64,000 nt of DNA from Ectobius pallidus (GCA_964059195.1 CAXKWD010000005.1:144485686-144549685), one strand, 5' to 3'; positions 47,786 to 60,149 are shown, counted from the stretch's first letter. Numbers and translations are program-made. The notes: generated from the sequence alone by a model not told the origin.

Positions 47786-48365
47786 TGGAATATTGAGTTT
47801 AAACCGTCCGTTCGGGATTTCATCTATTGTCTGTTGACTTTTGTATTACGCACTCACGACCGAATGTGCTTTTAGATTTCCTTCCTGTTTGACATGAATC
47901 TCCCTTGAAGTCATTCAAAGGAGGTATGTGCAAGGATTTGATGGTGCCGTTAACTGACGAAGAGAAAATCTTACATTTTTTGGACCGGTTCCCCAGGAAA
48001 CAATGTTGCCTTCTCAAGAATTGATTTTTTGCTGTAACTCAAATTTGACCGACATTTCATTTGTTTCTCTGTAGAGTTGTTTCTTTTTTACTGTAAAAAT
48101 AAAAACACTTCTCATAAATACTTAAAAATATAAATATTATCCAAACACGTTTTCCGACATTCTACCAATTTGACATTCATGTATTTTGAAGTCATTACAA
48201 ATGGCATATGTGTAAGGATTTTAAATTTTTACTCCGTTTCAAGATGGCAGCCGTTTTCACATATGAAGAGCAGATATTAGATTTTTTTGGACGCGAGTCT
48301 ATTGTTCACAGAACTACTAGCCACTATTTATGTAGATTTGTTAAAATGTAGAAAACTCTTTGACA
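47786..48365 (+). repeat. interspersed family E, copy (two units)
   Basis: Two diverged units. One has TATGTGCAAGGATTTG and CCGGTTCCCCAGGAAAC; the next has TATGTGTAAGGATTTT, TTTTTACTCCGTTTC and AAGATGGCAGCCGTTTT. Both match the copy at 62500-62870. Confidence 0.55.
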
Positions 48366-49289
48366 AGACCAGGCGATAAATGGAAATATTAAAAAATATA
48401 TTTTAACGACATGAGTAAGATACATAGAAATATTGTCCACGACGGGCAGACCTAACATGTGAACACTGGAACCTTTCGAGGCGTAAGTAGTACTTTGGAA
48501 AATAGCTGATACTTATTTTCGAAATTCCATGTATCTGGCGTCCTCATGTTACCCATCCCTGGCCATAAGATTTAGAACAATCATATTGAAGGAGTTATCA
48601 GATCAGTGATCCAGCAGTAACACTCAATGAGATTTACTGGGGAAGGTGTGAAATGTGTGCTTGGGAGTAGTTTAGCTGTAAATACAACTAGATATTTCCA
48701 GTTTAATGTATTGTTTCCTTTCTTCCAGTTAATCTAGTTTCTCTAGTTAAACAGAATGTCTTAATATAAACCATGAATTGCCACAGAAGGTGGAAGAGGA
48801 AATATTAAATCCTATCTCTTAGAGCGATCGCATAAAATGTCTCACGTAACGGTAGTATAAAAATAAAATCTATGCATAATGCGACTTCTTTTTTTATTTT
48901 TTTACACTATTAGATATAAATTGTAAACTTCAGGGGTTTTCCCTGATCATATTATCATATAATTCTCACGTTAGCTTCTAACTTCTGAGCCTATGAAGAG
49001 TTTAATATTTCTAACACATCAAAGTAATGTGTGGGACAGCATTATATGGGATAACTACATTGCTATTACATCAAATTAACGGTTATGTATTGAAAATTGA
49101 ACAAATACAGTATTTCAGTTAATAATTTTCTCCTGATCTTATCACACCTATCCAAGAAAGAAATGAACCGTTTGTGTTAATTATAACTCGGACTTATGGT
49201 ATTGGAAAGCAATATTCATTTTAAGTTAATGTCATAACTTAAAAATAACTTAGTAGTTCTGTGAGCAGTAGACCTTGCGACCGAAAGTT

Positions 49290-49745
49290 CTAAGATCATT
49301 TTGAAACGAAATAATAATAATATTAATCCTTACATATGCATATACGTAATTTTTACTGACTTCAAGGAATATTCACTCATCTCAAATTGAAAGAAAATTG
49401 AGCTATGCATAAGAAAAAATTTACAAACAGACGAAATGCCGGTAAATCATTAGAGTTACTTACTTTAAAAAAGTACTGGAATGAGGTTTTAGGATATTTT
49501 ATGCTCAAGAATGGAGGTAGTTTTCGATTTTTTAATTTGCATAGTTTGGCTAGAATCTTTAAAAGAAACTAAAACGGAATCATTAAAATGGCCATAATCT
49601 TAAAAAATAAAAATCCTTACACATACATCGTTTTAATTTCTTCAATGAATATTCATTCATGCCTAATTAAAAGAAAATCGAACCACGCGCTTGGTCGTTA
49701 CAAACAACATACAGACAGCTTCGCTTCACTCGCTCAATAAAATGA
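49290..49745 (-). repeat. interspersed family E, inverted copy (two units)
   Basis: Read on the minus strand, CATGAATGAATATTCATTG, GTATGTGTAAGGATTTT and GGCCATTTTAATGATTCCG recapitulate family E; a second similar unit lies at 49310-49440. It ends near CTTCGCTTCACTCGCTC. Confidence 0.5.
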
Positions 49746-50645
49746 TCTTCAACAATCTCCCCTGACTCTAATATTAAACAATATTATGATAAAATCAAAC
49801 TCCATCAGTTGGTGGCCCTGATTACATGCCTATTGGAAGGTATGATATGATATGATATTCATTGTACCAAGAAAATCACAAAAGAGGCTACTGGGTTCGA
49901 CACTTGTCATTTTACCAATTGACATCTTTAAAAAACAACACTTTTTAATTGGAGGAATGTGTAGACATAGTCAGTGCTGTTAAATGCATATAAATGATTC
50001 CCCTCTCTACGAAAAGAGAAAGAGAAAAAACACTAGGAATTAAGAGGAAAAAAAATTTCAAACAGACTCATCAAAATACGTTTCTTCTCTGTTTTCCCTA
50101 TATGCTTTCCTCTTAAGTCCCTTGAAAGTTTGCATCGTACCACCATTCGGCCACTGGTGTTATGATCGATACTTTTATAAGTAAACGAAGAACAAGATCC
50201 GTAAGCTAGAAACAAAAATTTCAATTAAATTATTGCTATCAGTTTTATGAATATTACCAGTTCACATTTTGCAGGATTTATAAAGTTATCAATTATTTAG
50301 TAGATGTGACCTTGACCATAGCAATATTAATGCTTTTCCACTAGTGACCTACTGTATTTACGTCGTGACAGGAGACGATCGAGTATCATGACATTATCGG
50401 TTATACGACTGTAACTTTAGATCACCTCAAACAGCTCGATTACAGAACATGTTTATTGATGACACGTTCTGTAATGGCTCTCGATACTAATTACGTATTG
50501 TGTGTATCAGAACTGACAGTCCAGGAATAGATCCTTGATGAAGGGATAGGGTTCATTTTTATTGCTCTAGTGTCTATCCGTATGTGTTGATGCTGATTTT
50601 TTAAATGAAACTTCTTTAGCCGCGGTAGGGGTAAATCCAGGGCTT

Positions 50646-50733
50646 GTGTCACGCTCAAAAATCGTCACGAAATTAGTGTCACACTAAAAATCGTCACGAA
50701 ATTAGTGTCACACTCAAAATCGTCACGAAATTA
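50646..50733 (+). repeat. three 29-30 bp tandem units with alternating 9-bp palindromes
   Basis: Units at 50646-50675, 50676-50704 and 50705-50733 each read GTGTCAC(G/A)CT, an A-run, TCGTCACGA and AATTA. GTGTCACAC and TCGTCACGA are both odd palindromes centred on C and share GTCAC. A partial fourth unit follows (GTGAGGTGTGACGG). Confidence 0.9.
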
Positions 50734-50896
50734 GTGAGGTGTGACGGACGGACTGCACAGAAAACAATCAATTCAATGATTAGGAGTAATCAACTGCTAT
50801 ACGATAAAGGACAAAATAAAATACTCAAAGGGGAAACTAACGATAGAAGGTGATGGAAAGGAATTTTTTCAGACCTAGTACGAGGACCTGCAAATG

Positions 50897-50900
50897 GGAA

Positions 50901-50947
<47 letters not shown>

Positions 50948-50948
50948 C

Positions 50949-51038
<90 letters not shown>

Positions 51039-51085
51039 TAATAATAACAATAATAACAATAATAATAATAACAATAATAATATTT
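50897..51085. repeat. compound (TAG)n(TAA)n microsatellite
   Basis: About 95 bp of TAG repeats change to TAA repeats with scattered AAC interruptions. Polyvaline/polyisoleucine and polyleucine frames here are not genes. Confidence 0.95.
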
Positions 51086-51490
51086 ATTTTATTTCTTCCT
51101 GCAACACCTGCAGGTTGCCATTGACAAAGAGTACCAACATCAAATATATATGTAAACAGTAAAAGAAAATAGATTGAATTAATATTGAAGCTTTAACAAC
51201 TAATATATAGATAATAACTTAAAATTAGAAGTCATGGTCCACAGGTATGATTGCGAAATATGGCAATAGACCCTTTCAATGCCACCAATGATATTTCTAC
51301 AAGGATGGCTTTGTGGAGGCCGAACGTTTTGAAGAAGTCAAACAATAGTTTTGGGATGGTACCACGTGCTCCAATCATTAATCCTGTCACTGTTATGGAT
51401 ATCTCAACAACAAGTCAGCCGAACAGCTCCTTAAATCTTGCTCGCTTAAGATCAATTCCCTGTGAAAACACGAGGACTTGGCCCTTAGAG
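51086..51490 (-). mobile_element. 5'-truncated LINE 3' end running into a microsatellite
   Basis: On the minus strand the C-terminal frame (ARFKELFG, stop, VEISITVTGLMIGARGTI, KTFGLHKAILVEISL, ALKGSIAIFRN) ends near 51250. About 130 bp of 3' UTR follow, then a hairpin CCTGCAGGTGTTGCAGG at 51101-51117, an A-rich stretch and the (TTA)n of the adjoining microsatellite. This layout of ORF end, hairpin and short-repeat tail is that of a non-LTR retrotransposon 3' terminus. Same protein family as 18897-19230 and 37080-37350. The plus-strand frame at 51251-51502 is a shadow. Confidence 0.6.
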
Positions 51491-51502
51491 GATGAATTGT
51501 AG

Positions 51503-52700
51503 GCTAAATTTATTTATAATATTATTAGTTGGTGCGTGAATTCCTCCTAGCTTGTGCAGCGGTAGACCACTTCTCCGTCATGCCGGTACTGCGTGTAGTC
51601 TAGTCGCGCGCTTGCAGGCGCAATGGAAACATCTCAATACGATCTTATAATGATACAACAGAAAACTTGTGTTTTAAACTGGACATAAAATACTTACTTG
51701 CTCAATGGCAATAGACAATTCCTAAGCAAGCTAAAGGAATATGATCTATTTTATGGAACCCGGAGGTACATTGCCGCGCTTAAAAAATCCAAACAATAAA
51801 AAAACAGAGACCCAAAATTAAAAAAATCCAAAATTCCAAAATTAAAAAAATCAAAGATCCAAAATTCTCGATCTCGAAACTCAATAAACTCTACTTAAAA
51901 ATTATAATAACAAAATACTAACCCGTATATGGGAGACCGTTTGTGCAACTGCACCCTTTATTTTATGTATTTTAAAGTAACAAATTCAATTTGCAATATT
52001 TGATTTCCTAATAATATGATAGGCCCATATTTGCACTTCTTGATTTATATTTGTTTCATTTATAAAATATTACAAGGTTCCAACATAATTGGAACCAGAT
52101 TTAAATAAAATTAAGGAAAGGCCGTGTATTGCAGACCTTGAAAAAGTGTATAATAAAAAATTACTATAATAAAAGGTATTTGTACAGTCACTGGGGGTCA
52201 GTGAATTCCTTGTCAATTTTTAACTGCCAAATGACCGAAGGGCTCAGTTGCCCTAGATAAAAAATCGTATTTCACTTTTAACGTACAAACACACCGAAAA
52301 CGTTGCCTTCTACATACAAACCACTTCAAAGAGAAGAGAATACTCTGGAAGTTATTTATCGCCACCTGCATCTACTCTGAATTTGTTGGATTTTAAGCCA
52401 GTGCCACAAAGTACGGGAAAGAATAATATGCTTGTACTTCACTACGATGTGGAAGAAGTGGCCTCATGCTATTCAGGTCAACATGAACCAGACAAGCTTT
52501 GCAGTAAAAATTCAGGAAATATCCATACATCGTATACTTTTTTTGCTTAAACTTATATTTTTTAAAAAGTTGGGTACTCGGTTAGTCCGGGGTACATGCA
52601 TTCTAATGCAAGCAGTTCGAGTCAAAAGCTTGATGGGAACTTTCACATATTTTTCCTTCGACCGCTATTTAGCTGTAGATATAAAGATCTAAAGTTTATA
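51503..52700. other. unassigned stretch
   Basis: No gene recognised. An A-rich block with repeated AAAATCCAAA-type motifs lies at 51784-51870. Confidence 0.5.
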
Positions 52701-52705
52701 TTTTA

Positions 52706-53541
52706 CTAGCTTAAAAGACCCGGCGTTGCCCGGGTTTTGTATTTTGTAATTGGAAATTAGCTTATGAAGGATTTTAAATTTTAAATTCTAGGTCCTTATA
52801 TAGGCATTTATAATTTGAAATAGGAAGAACGACTTATTACACTCAAACTATTCCCTCAGAAAACGCTTGATATAGTTTTTTATGGCTCATAGAGGATCTA
52901 GAATGTTGCATCCCATCGCTTGTACAGTGCACAGCAAGCCTGGTAGAGGTTTAAATAAGAAGAAACAGAAATTCCTGTAACATAAAATTGTAATATCGAG
53001 GCGGGAAATTTCCCACTCTTATGTTACCATAAAGCATTATCACTTTCATACTTTTCTCTCCAAAAACCTGCGATATAATATAATAATATACACATTACCA
53101 TACCTCGTTTTGTTTTCTCTATGTCCAGGGTAGAGAAAGTTATGTGATTCCATTATTTTAGTGGATTTCATTCTGTAATATTTATTTATAACATGAATTA
53201 TTTTGATAACTTCTCTTATTTGTCAAAAGTGCATTTCAATTGTTTTTTCCAAGCCCACCTGATACCATTTGGCAACAATATATTCTGTGATTTGGAATTG
53301 ATAATTCTATGTAAAAAGGGATTAATAATTTTCAAAAACATTTAATTTTTGGCATTTAGAATCAGAATTTTTCAAAATCCTTTCTTAGTGAGCACCTACA
53401 TTATGAAACGAAGGTACTGTCAAAATTCCAAGTCTCTACCTGTTATAGTTTAGGCTGTACGTTGATTCCTGTCATTCAGTCAATCAGTCAGTCAGTCATT
53501 CATTCAGTCAGTCAGGACAAAGCCTTTTATATATATAGAGA
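52706..53541 (-). mobile_element. non-autonomous Helitron, inverted relative to the first
   Basis: On the minus strand it begins TCTATATATATAAAAGGC (start at 53539, or 53541 if a preceding TC is included) and ends CTAG at 52709-52706 before a T. The 3' hairpin ACCCGG-cgttgc-CCGGGT (52718-52735) has the same 6-bp stem and 6-nt loop as the first Helitron. A GACTGACTGA-type tract (53471-53512) follows the 5' end. Internal sequence around ATGGCTCATAGAGGAT matches the first copy inverted. No Rep/helicase frame. Confidence 0.88.
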
Positions 53542-54322
53542 TTTATTTTTCTAAAAAATCTGAAGTGCGGTTATGGACTAGTCGCATTTTATACAAAATT
53601 AGGATTTTATGTCCTCCCTAGCCAACACTATGTCTTCGCGTAAGAACACTGAATGCGTATATTATGCAATTAGACCACTTAATCTATGTGGGCATGTGAA
53701 ACGAGAAAATCACATTCCGCATTATTATAGTATAGAGAGTAGTGTGTATCACATCCGATTTTTAATTTACGTAAATTAATTTCTTGCTTTTTTTTTTGTT
53801 TCAGGTAAATGCACCTTTTTAAGTAACACTTAAGGTAAGATATTCCTTAACACTTGATATGCATTTTGGGGATCCATACCATGTTACTTATAATTTGTGA
53901 GCTTATTTTATTATATTGATCTAATACTTCTTTATATTAGCTTTTAAACCGGAAGTAAATACTGCAGTTTTATCATCATAACATAACATAACAGAAATCA
54001 AAGAGCACAAGCTTCTTCAGGCTGCAACATGCTGGAAGTGGTGCACTGGGATAATATAAAGGATTCTGGTTGTAGGCTAGGTGTTCAATGTGCAGTGGCT
54101 AGTTTTAGGAGTTGCGTGTTGTTGCCTAGTTGTTCGTCTGAAGGTAGCCTAAAAGTGGCTTGTTGTTTTATACCAAAGGGCTAACTAGAAATATAGATTA
54201 GTTTGACTGGTTTTGGGTGGAAGTGATATCGTGAACGAGAAATATATACATTTTATTTAATTACTAAAATCAATAAAGTATATTACACATACTGAAGACA
54301 CACAGAACTTACAAAAGTCGTT
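53542..54322. other. AT-rich unassigned stretch
   Basis: No gene recognised. Confidence 0.5.
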
Positions 54323-54334
54323 GAACATTATTGT

Positions 54335-54732
54335 ATCTGTATCTGTATCTGGTGCCCTATGATCCCCAGGTGGGGCGAAGGGGCCTCCAAGCGGAGGTTT
54401 CATTACCTATACTAATTTTGATATGCTTATTTTCCGAGAGAGGGTAGAGGGACAGGTGGTAAGCCCATCGCCTCGCAACCCCTCTCTGGAAACTAAGTAT
54501 TTCTTGGACGTGAAAGGGCCGATAAATTTTGTCCAGAGGCTCTAATTTAGGCTTGGAGTTCTTTTACGTGCCGTAAATCTACGACACGGGACCCCCAGCT
54601 TAAAGTCCCTTCCGGAGGACTCCGTGCCCAGGATTTTTACGTCCTGAAAAATCCATCGACCGCGGCCGGGTTTGATCCCGCGCCCTGTGGATCTAGAGGC
54701 GGGCACGCTACCTCTAGACCACCGCGGCCGAC
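54335..54732 (-). mobile_element. full-length tRNA-derived SINE with 12-bp target duplication
   Basis: GAACATTATTGT lies exactly on both sides (54323-54334 and 54733-54744). On the minus strand the head has an A box TGGTCTAGAGG (54721-54711) and B box GGATCAAACCC (54678-54668), then a body with GACTTTAAGCTGGGGGTCCCG, a TTTACGGCACGTAAAAGAAC core (sense strand of 54562-54581) and the middle module also seen at 3045-3118. The tail is (ACAGAT)n. The core recalls a GTTCTTTTACGTGC-type core I associate with tRNA SINEs of other arthropods. Intact boxes and duplication suggest a young insertion. Confidence 0.92.
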
Positions 54733-54744
54733 GAACATTATTGT

Positions 54745-56070
54745 GGGACGTAAAAAATCAAAATTAGCATGATTAGTTCATAACTAAGTAATATATTACT
54801 TCTGCAAATTACAATATTTGTAAAAATATGATTGTACTTTAAAGGGTTTTTCATGAATATAATATGGATGTGACAAAAAATCGTTAAACTATCTGGAAAA
54901 ATGTAGGCTAATTAGAATGTACAAGGCCACATGCAAAGTGGAAAATGTTTTAATTGCATTTATTTGTTAAAAATCGCAGCGCTTGTGTAAAATGTTTAGA
55001 GAACAAGGAGCCTTAATTCCGGTTGGCCCTGAGTAGAACTTTGCAAACCTGTCACAAACACATATTCTCTTTGACATACGCTAAAGTAATTACATTTAAT
55101 GAAGTTGTCGGAATAATCCTTTATCATTCTGCAACGGAAAAATTTCATTGTTGCAGTTTGTTGGTTCGAATTTAGTTCCAGTCGGTTTCCACGCTTATTA
55201 TGAAATTTCAGGAAAACGTTGTGAGATGAGTAAGAAAAGACAGCTGGAAACTTTTATCACATTTCATGTTTTTTTAGTTTCATTTAAGACATTTCCAGAT
55301 TTGAGTCCAAGATTATTTATTTATTTTTTTATTATTTTTTTTATTAAAGACGTGGCCCTAGAGAAAAGGGGAGACATCTTTCCCAACCTTTCAAGGTTGA
55401 TAAACACCCGGACAATGTTGGGATAATTTTTACATTTTTAGTTGGCCTTCTCCACACATAGCTTTAATTGTACAAAAAGTTAACCCTCTCAACCCATTCA
55501 TTTTTGACATGTACACCTTTAGAAAAAAAATGACCGGGCTCAAAATTTTAAGTCTAAACCAGAAGTCTTCGGGTAGATTCGTCAAAGAGGATACACACAG
55601 ACAAATCTTTTCTGTCGTGAATGTTTTATGTGATAACTATATTAATGCTTCATAAAAGGGGAATTCATTATTTTTCCCGCATAGCATGGGCGGTAGCATT
55701 GTGGTCTAGTGTCCGGAAGGTTCTGAATACGAATCTCGGTCCAAACTTTTTATTATTATCTTTTTTCTTGCTTATTGATAATCAGTATTATGAATTATTT
55801 AGCGGAAAGTTTAATATTTGCAAGTGGGAAGTTAGATATAACAGCAATCCTTTCCCTTGTATTTAAACAAACTGAGGAAATACTTCCCAGGGACAAACAA
55901 ACAAAATTGAAAAGAGATGAGAAATGAAAATGGGATAATGGCAGAAGATCCAGAAACTGAGCTTCTGTTTTAATTTAAGAGTAATTGGAAAGAAGATGGC
56001 TATGTTACTGAACCGTTTTGTTCTTTTTTAAATAACTCAGATCTTTGTGATCGTTAATTATATTTATTTT
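54745..56070. other. unassigned stretch
   Basis: No gene supported; short open frames at 55148-55426 and 55621-55866 resemble nothing known. Confidence 0.5.
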
Positions 56071-56074
56071 AATA

Positions 56075-56160
56075 TATTTTATGTATTTATTTATTTATTA
56101 TAAAACATAATACAATCATTCCTGATACCCGAATGAGCAAAAGCTCGTGCTCGGGGAGAA
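56075..56160 (-). mobile_element. non-LTR retrotransposon 3' end: hairpin plus AAAT tail
   Basis: ATTTATTTATTTATT is followed by CCTGATACCCGAATGAGC, AAAAGCTCGTGCTCGGGGAG. On the minus strand this is the same CCCGAGCACGAGC..GCTCATTCGGG hairpin as at 5325 with an (AAAT)n tail. Confidence 0.65.
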
Positions 56161-56615
56161 TTCAGTACAGTAATACAGAATGACCGTAATTTATCTGTAG
56201 AAAAAGTAATGAATATTGGAATTACAAACCAAATATTTAGAGAAACGATACTTTACATACAATGCATACGCAAACAATATAAGCGTATATAATATATATA
56301 TAATAATACATATACAGCTTCCAACGATAGAAAAATAAAGACGACTTAAAATAAAAATATATATAAATATATTAAAGCTGACAAGAACGGGATTTTCTGC
56401 GTACCCAAAGAGTTTTGTTACGGAGCTGTGACACATAAATTGTTACATATAATTATTCAGCGATATATAATTATGTTCTTGAATAACACCGGTTTTTTCC
56501 TTACTAGGCTGATTTTAGTATTTTGTACCGGTGCTTTGCCGAACGGAACTTAGACAAAATCACGCCTCACGAGTCCCATCACTCTTTTTTTTATATTTTA
56601 TTATTATTTTTTATA

Positions 56616-56618
<3 letters not shown>

Positions 56619-56658
<40 letters not shown>

Positions 56659-56675
56659 TCATTATTATTATTATT
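56619..56675. repeat. (TTA)n microsatellite
   Basis: TTA repeats with a TTC interruption and T-rich flanks; source of short polytyrosine/polyleucine frames. Confidence 0.95.
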
Positions 56676-57213
56676 TTGTTTTGTTTTTTGTTTTTGCTTT
56701 TTTTTGTCTAGGAGTGTTCGTTACTAACAGAGGTGGCTTTACATTCTAGGATAAATACAAACTTATAGAGTTCATAATTGTGTCTTTATTTTGACGTTTC
56801 AACGCTGGAACAAGATGCACTAATATTCTAAGTACGAATGGAGGAAGCCACTATTATGCTGTTTTGTTCCGCAGTAGGTTTGTTGAACTCTGAAGTAAAC
56901 AAAGGACTGACATTTCCAGAGTTGTACAGTAATGTAATTTATTCTCCTATTGTACTTTTATACACCCTTGGTGTTACAAAATGTTTTCTCCATAGGATGT
57001 ACTTCATATAAATTATATAAGTTAATATAAAAGCTTATTAGCTTTAATTGTACGTACAAAGGTACAAACACCACAGTTATACTAATATTCGTCTACGCCT
57101 TTAATTCGTTTTCCCATTTCATTTTAGCAATGTATAAAACATTCCCCATTTTCTTCAATGTTTTTCTTCGTTGTTAATTTCTTATATGCTATTTCCACAT
57201 TTATTTCTAGGAA

Positions 57214-57541
57214 TTTTTTATTCAAGAATTTATGGTAGGCCTACTTGTTCTGCGTCTTTTCTATTTCGAATAGAGAACATCGAACTTTCTCAGAATTTCT
57301 TCCTCCGCCCGTTTTTTATTCAAGAATTTATATCTGATTTTTTTTTAATACGGTACGTGTTCTGCGTCTTTGTTATTTCGAATAGAGGACATCGTACGTT
57401 CTCAGAATTTCTTCTTCCGCCCACATTTTATTCAAGAATAATTTATATCCGATTTAAACAAAAATTACGGTACTTGTTCTGCGTCTTTGTTATTTCGAAT
57501 AGAGGACATCAAACTTTCTCAGAATTTCTTCTTCCGCCCAT
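57214..57541 (+). repeat. three ~100-115 bp tandem units under the longest open frame
   Basis: Units starting near 57214, 57312 and 57425 share TTTTTTATTCAAGAATTTAT, TGTTCTGCGTCTTT, TATTTCGAATAGAGGACATC, TTCTCAGAATTTCTTC and CCGCCC. A 146-codon frame (57171-57611) spans them and reads ISNRGH..FSEFLLPP twice. The unit lengths are not all multiples of three and the frame is phenylalanine-rich, so it is more likely an accidental opening than a protein. Confidence 0.85.
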
Positions 57542-58009
57542 CCCTACCCGGCAGCTTGCCGAACCAAATGTCTATTTCTTACAGCCACCCCCCGCATTTC
57601 TTTCATTTTAATGTAGTACACCAAGGACATTTCCACCCCCACCCCTCCAAATTTATAGCCAAGTGATTTTGCCTTTGATTATCATTGCATATTTTTCTGA
57701 CGATCTTGGTGACCGTTATGTTTTTCTCCAGTTTCAATACTGAGTTCCATAACAATTTTAGTCCCATTTCATCTAACGGTTTCCTAAAGTCGTGCACTCT
57801 GTATCCTCTGTTTAGCCTTTAACAGGAACTGGAAACATATTTTTACTATACCTTCGTTATCTTTCTCATATATTTATCTAAAAGAAACCTTAATATTCGA
57901 CATAAAATGATACCCATGCTGCTGTCGTATCCTGAATTTCTCTTCTATTAATAATGGTATTTTTTGTATGTATTGTCCTGTTTTTCTTCATCTTCGTACA
58001 GCATTATTG

Positions 58010-58300
58010 TATTGCACAATACGACGAGCTTCATGACCTGTACTCATCATCGGATATAGTAAGGGTAGGCTAATTAAATCAAGGAGGTTGAAATGGGCTG
58101 GACATGTTGCGCCCATGGGGGAGGAAAGACATATCTCAAAAGTATTGAATGGAAGACCCGAAGGGAAATGATCATATGGAAGACCTATAGGCCTACGTAG
58201 GTGGGAGGACAATATTAGGATAGTTTTAAGGGAAGTAGGATTTGCGAGGGACGATTGGATCGAGTTAGCACAGAATAGGGTTGAATGGTGGGCTCAGATC
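58010..58300 (+). pseudogene. non-LTR retrotransposon reverse transcriptase, C-terminal remnant
   Basis: After a decayed DELHDLYSS-like start the plus strand reads KSRRLKWAGHVAPMGEERH, SKVLNGRPEGK, one stop, SYGRP, RRWEDNI, EVGFARDDWIELAQNRVEW and WAQI. It is the same family as 32314-32830 (EVGFARDGWMELSQNSVEW), in opposite orientation. RRLKWAGHV followed by RRWED and DWI.LAQ is the characteristic C-terminal end of RTE-like LINE polyproteins. Only one internal stop interrupts about 90 residues, so this copy is less decayed. No polymerase domain is present. Confidence 0.75.
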
Positions 58301-58320
58301 ATCAAAACAAATCAACATAT

Positions 58321-59985
58321 AAATATTACATTGTTGAAAATTAATTTTATTAAATAATTTATTACGTTTTATTGATTGGAATCATTTTGTTACGTGCAAG
58401 CAATATTTTACGGTATATTTTAAAAAGTTCAGTACCCTTTAAACAGCAAATTATTGAATTACTTTACTAATGCAAAACCCGTTAATGTTCAGGAAATACT
58501 ATTAGACCTACTTGCCATTTTCTACTGCTCACTGTGATTCGACGAAAGTATGTTTGAGAGAGATATTTCTCAAGAAGTTATATAACTGATGATCATTAAC
58601 TGATCCAAATATTAAATTTAAAGTTAGAACATCAGATTATTATCTCAAAAATTTAAAGAAAATTTATTTATATCTTTTCCTTTCTATATAAATAATTTAT
58701 ATTCGACAATTTATTTTTGTAATTATTGTAATTATTATTGTGAAATTATGTACTGGTATAAGTAACAAATTGGAGCACCTAATTACATGTTGCCCCTGTC
58801 ATTAGCTCCATTCTCAGGGTCTGTATTTCGTTTAAAATAAACGAAAATAATATTGAATTTCCTATCTAATAAATCCACTCCATAATATTTCATTCAATTG
58901 TTTACTTATCGAACTGTTCAATGACGCCAAATTCTTCGAGGAGTAGGGAAATTTATCTCTAAAGTCCGACAGGTCAGGATAGACAATGGCAGCATTATGG
59001 AGTGAAAGAGCTGATCATTCCTAAATAAAATGTGATGGGGAAACTTGCTTAAAGTATAATTGAAGTTTGAAATAAATGAACCAAAAGAGAGATTAACCTA
59101 TTTCCCCTTTCCAAACCTAGGCCTATAATTGAAACCTGACCTTTTCTCAGAAAAATATACCGGCCTCAAAAGCTATACAGCCGCAAACACAACGGCCGCA
59201 ACTTCAACGCCAAATAAGCTATTAAAAGTAAGAGGAGTTGAGATAACAATACATATTTGCGTCAGTAGTTTCGTAACATATCCTATCATCATTTTTTAGT
59301 TTTGAAGAAGTAAGGCAGTAAGGATGTGGTTTACGATACCAACAAGTTGAAATGGAAAAACTTGCTCATGTTAAATGACTTTGGAAAGCTCGTAACATCT
59401 GGCTAGTCGGGATCTCGCCTTGGAAAATAAAGTAGGTCTCCTGCATAATAAGAAAGAAATAGAGAGGAAAGTCATCTAAAGTGTTGTTGTAGTTGACACG
59501 GAGGGAGTGAGGCGATGGGAGCTGTCATTTCACAAATTGCCTTTTGCTAGATGTAGGTCGGGCACGAACTACGGGAAAGAGGAAAATACTTCTGTATAGC
59601 CTGTAATTAACGTTATCTTCAAAGGATAACTCGTCGCAGTCCACGTAATATTGACACTCTCCTCGTATACAGCACATATTGGACAGACTTCCTCATAGAG
59701 GTCACGACTACACATGCTCATGAAACTTTGTGCCTGCCGTAAATGACAAGGTTAAAACGGTCGTAGGTAATATGACGAGAGTACGGATTTTACCGATAAA
59801 TTCTTTGATTTATATTGCGAAAATCCAGTTCGAGTTATATTTATTGTGACTATTTAGCGAATACTTACTTAATTAACCATGTAATTAATAATATTAAATC
59901 ACGAAAATTAATAAAACTACGCTAGTTTTATCGTGTAAGCGAGAGAGCTAATGACGAAACAATCGCTATATTTTATTCTTTCAAA
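58321..59985. other. unassigned stretch
   Basis: No gene recognised. 59300-59780 has more balanced composition but stops in all frames. Confidence 0.45.
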
Positions 59986-59987
59986 TT

Positions 59988-60145
59988 TTTATTTATTTAT
60001 TTATTACATTACATTAGTTACATTATTTCACATTTAGTACAAGTAAAAACAAATAAAACCAACAGAAAATACTATTTCTAATTTAGCATTTAAAATGTAA
60101 GGTGTGCCCCTATATGAGCAAAGCTCGTGTTTAGGGAGTATAGTA
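59988..60145 (-). mobile_element. non-LTR retrotransposon 3' end: hairpin plus AAAT tail
   Basis: TTTATTTATTTATT at 59988-60004, about 95 bp of A-rich sequence and a CCCCTATATGAGCAAAGCTCGTG..TTAGGGAG hairpin (60107-60140). On the minus strand it matches 5325-5476, where the spacing between hairpin and tail is similar. Confidence 0.62.
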
Positions 60146-60149
60146 GATT

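Noticed and set aside
50790..51124. Polyleucine and polyvaline/polyisoleucine frames on opposite strands
   Set aside because: Both come from the compound TAG/TAA microsatellite.
55685..55750. tRNA-like segment (GGCGGTAGCA..GTGGTCTAGTG..ACGAATCTCGG)
   Set aside because: It has some resemblance to SINE heads but neither box matches well and no body or tail follows.
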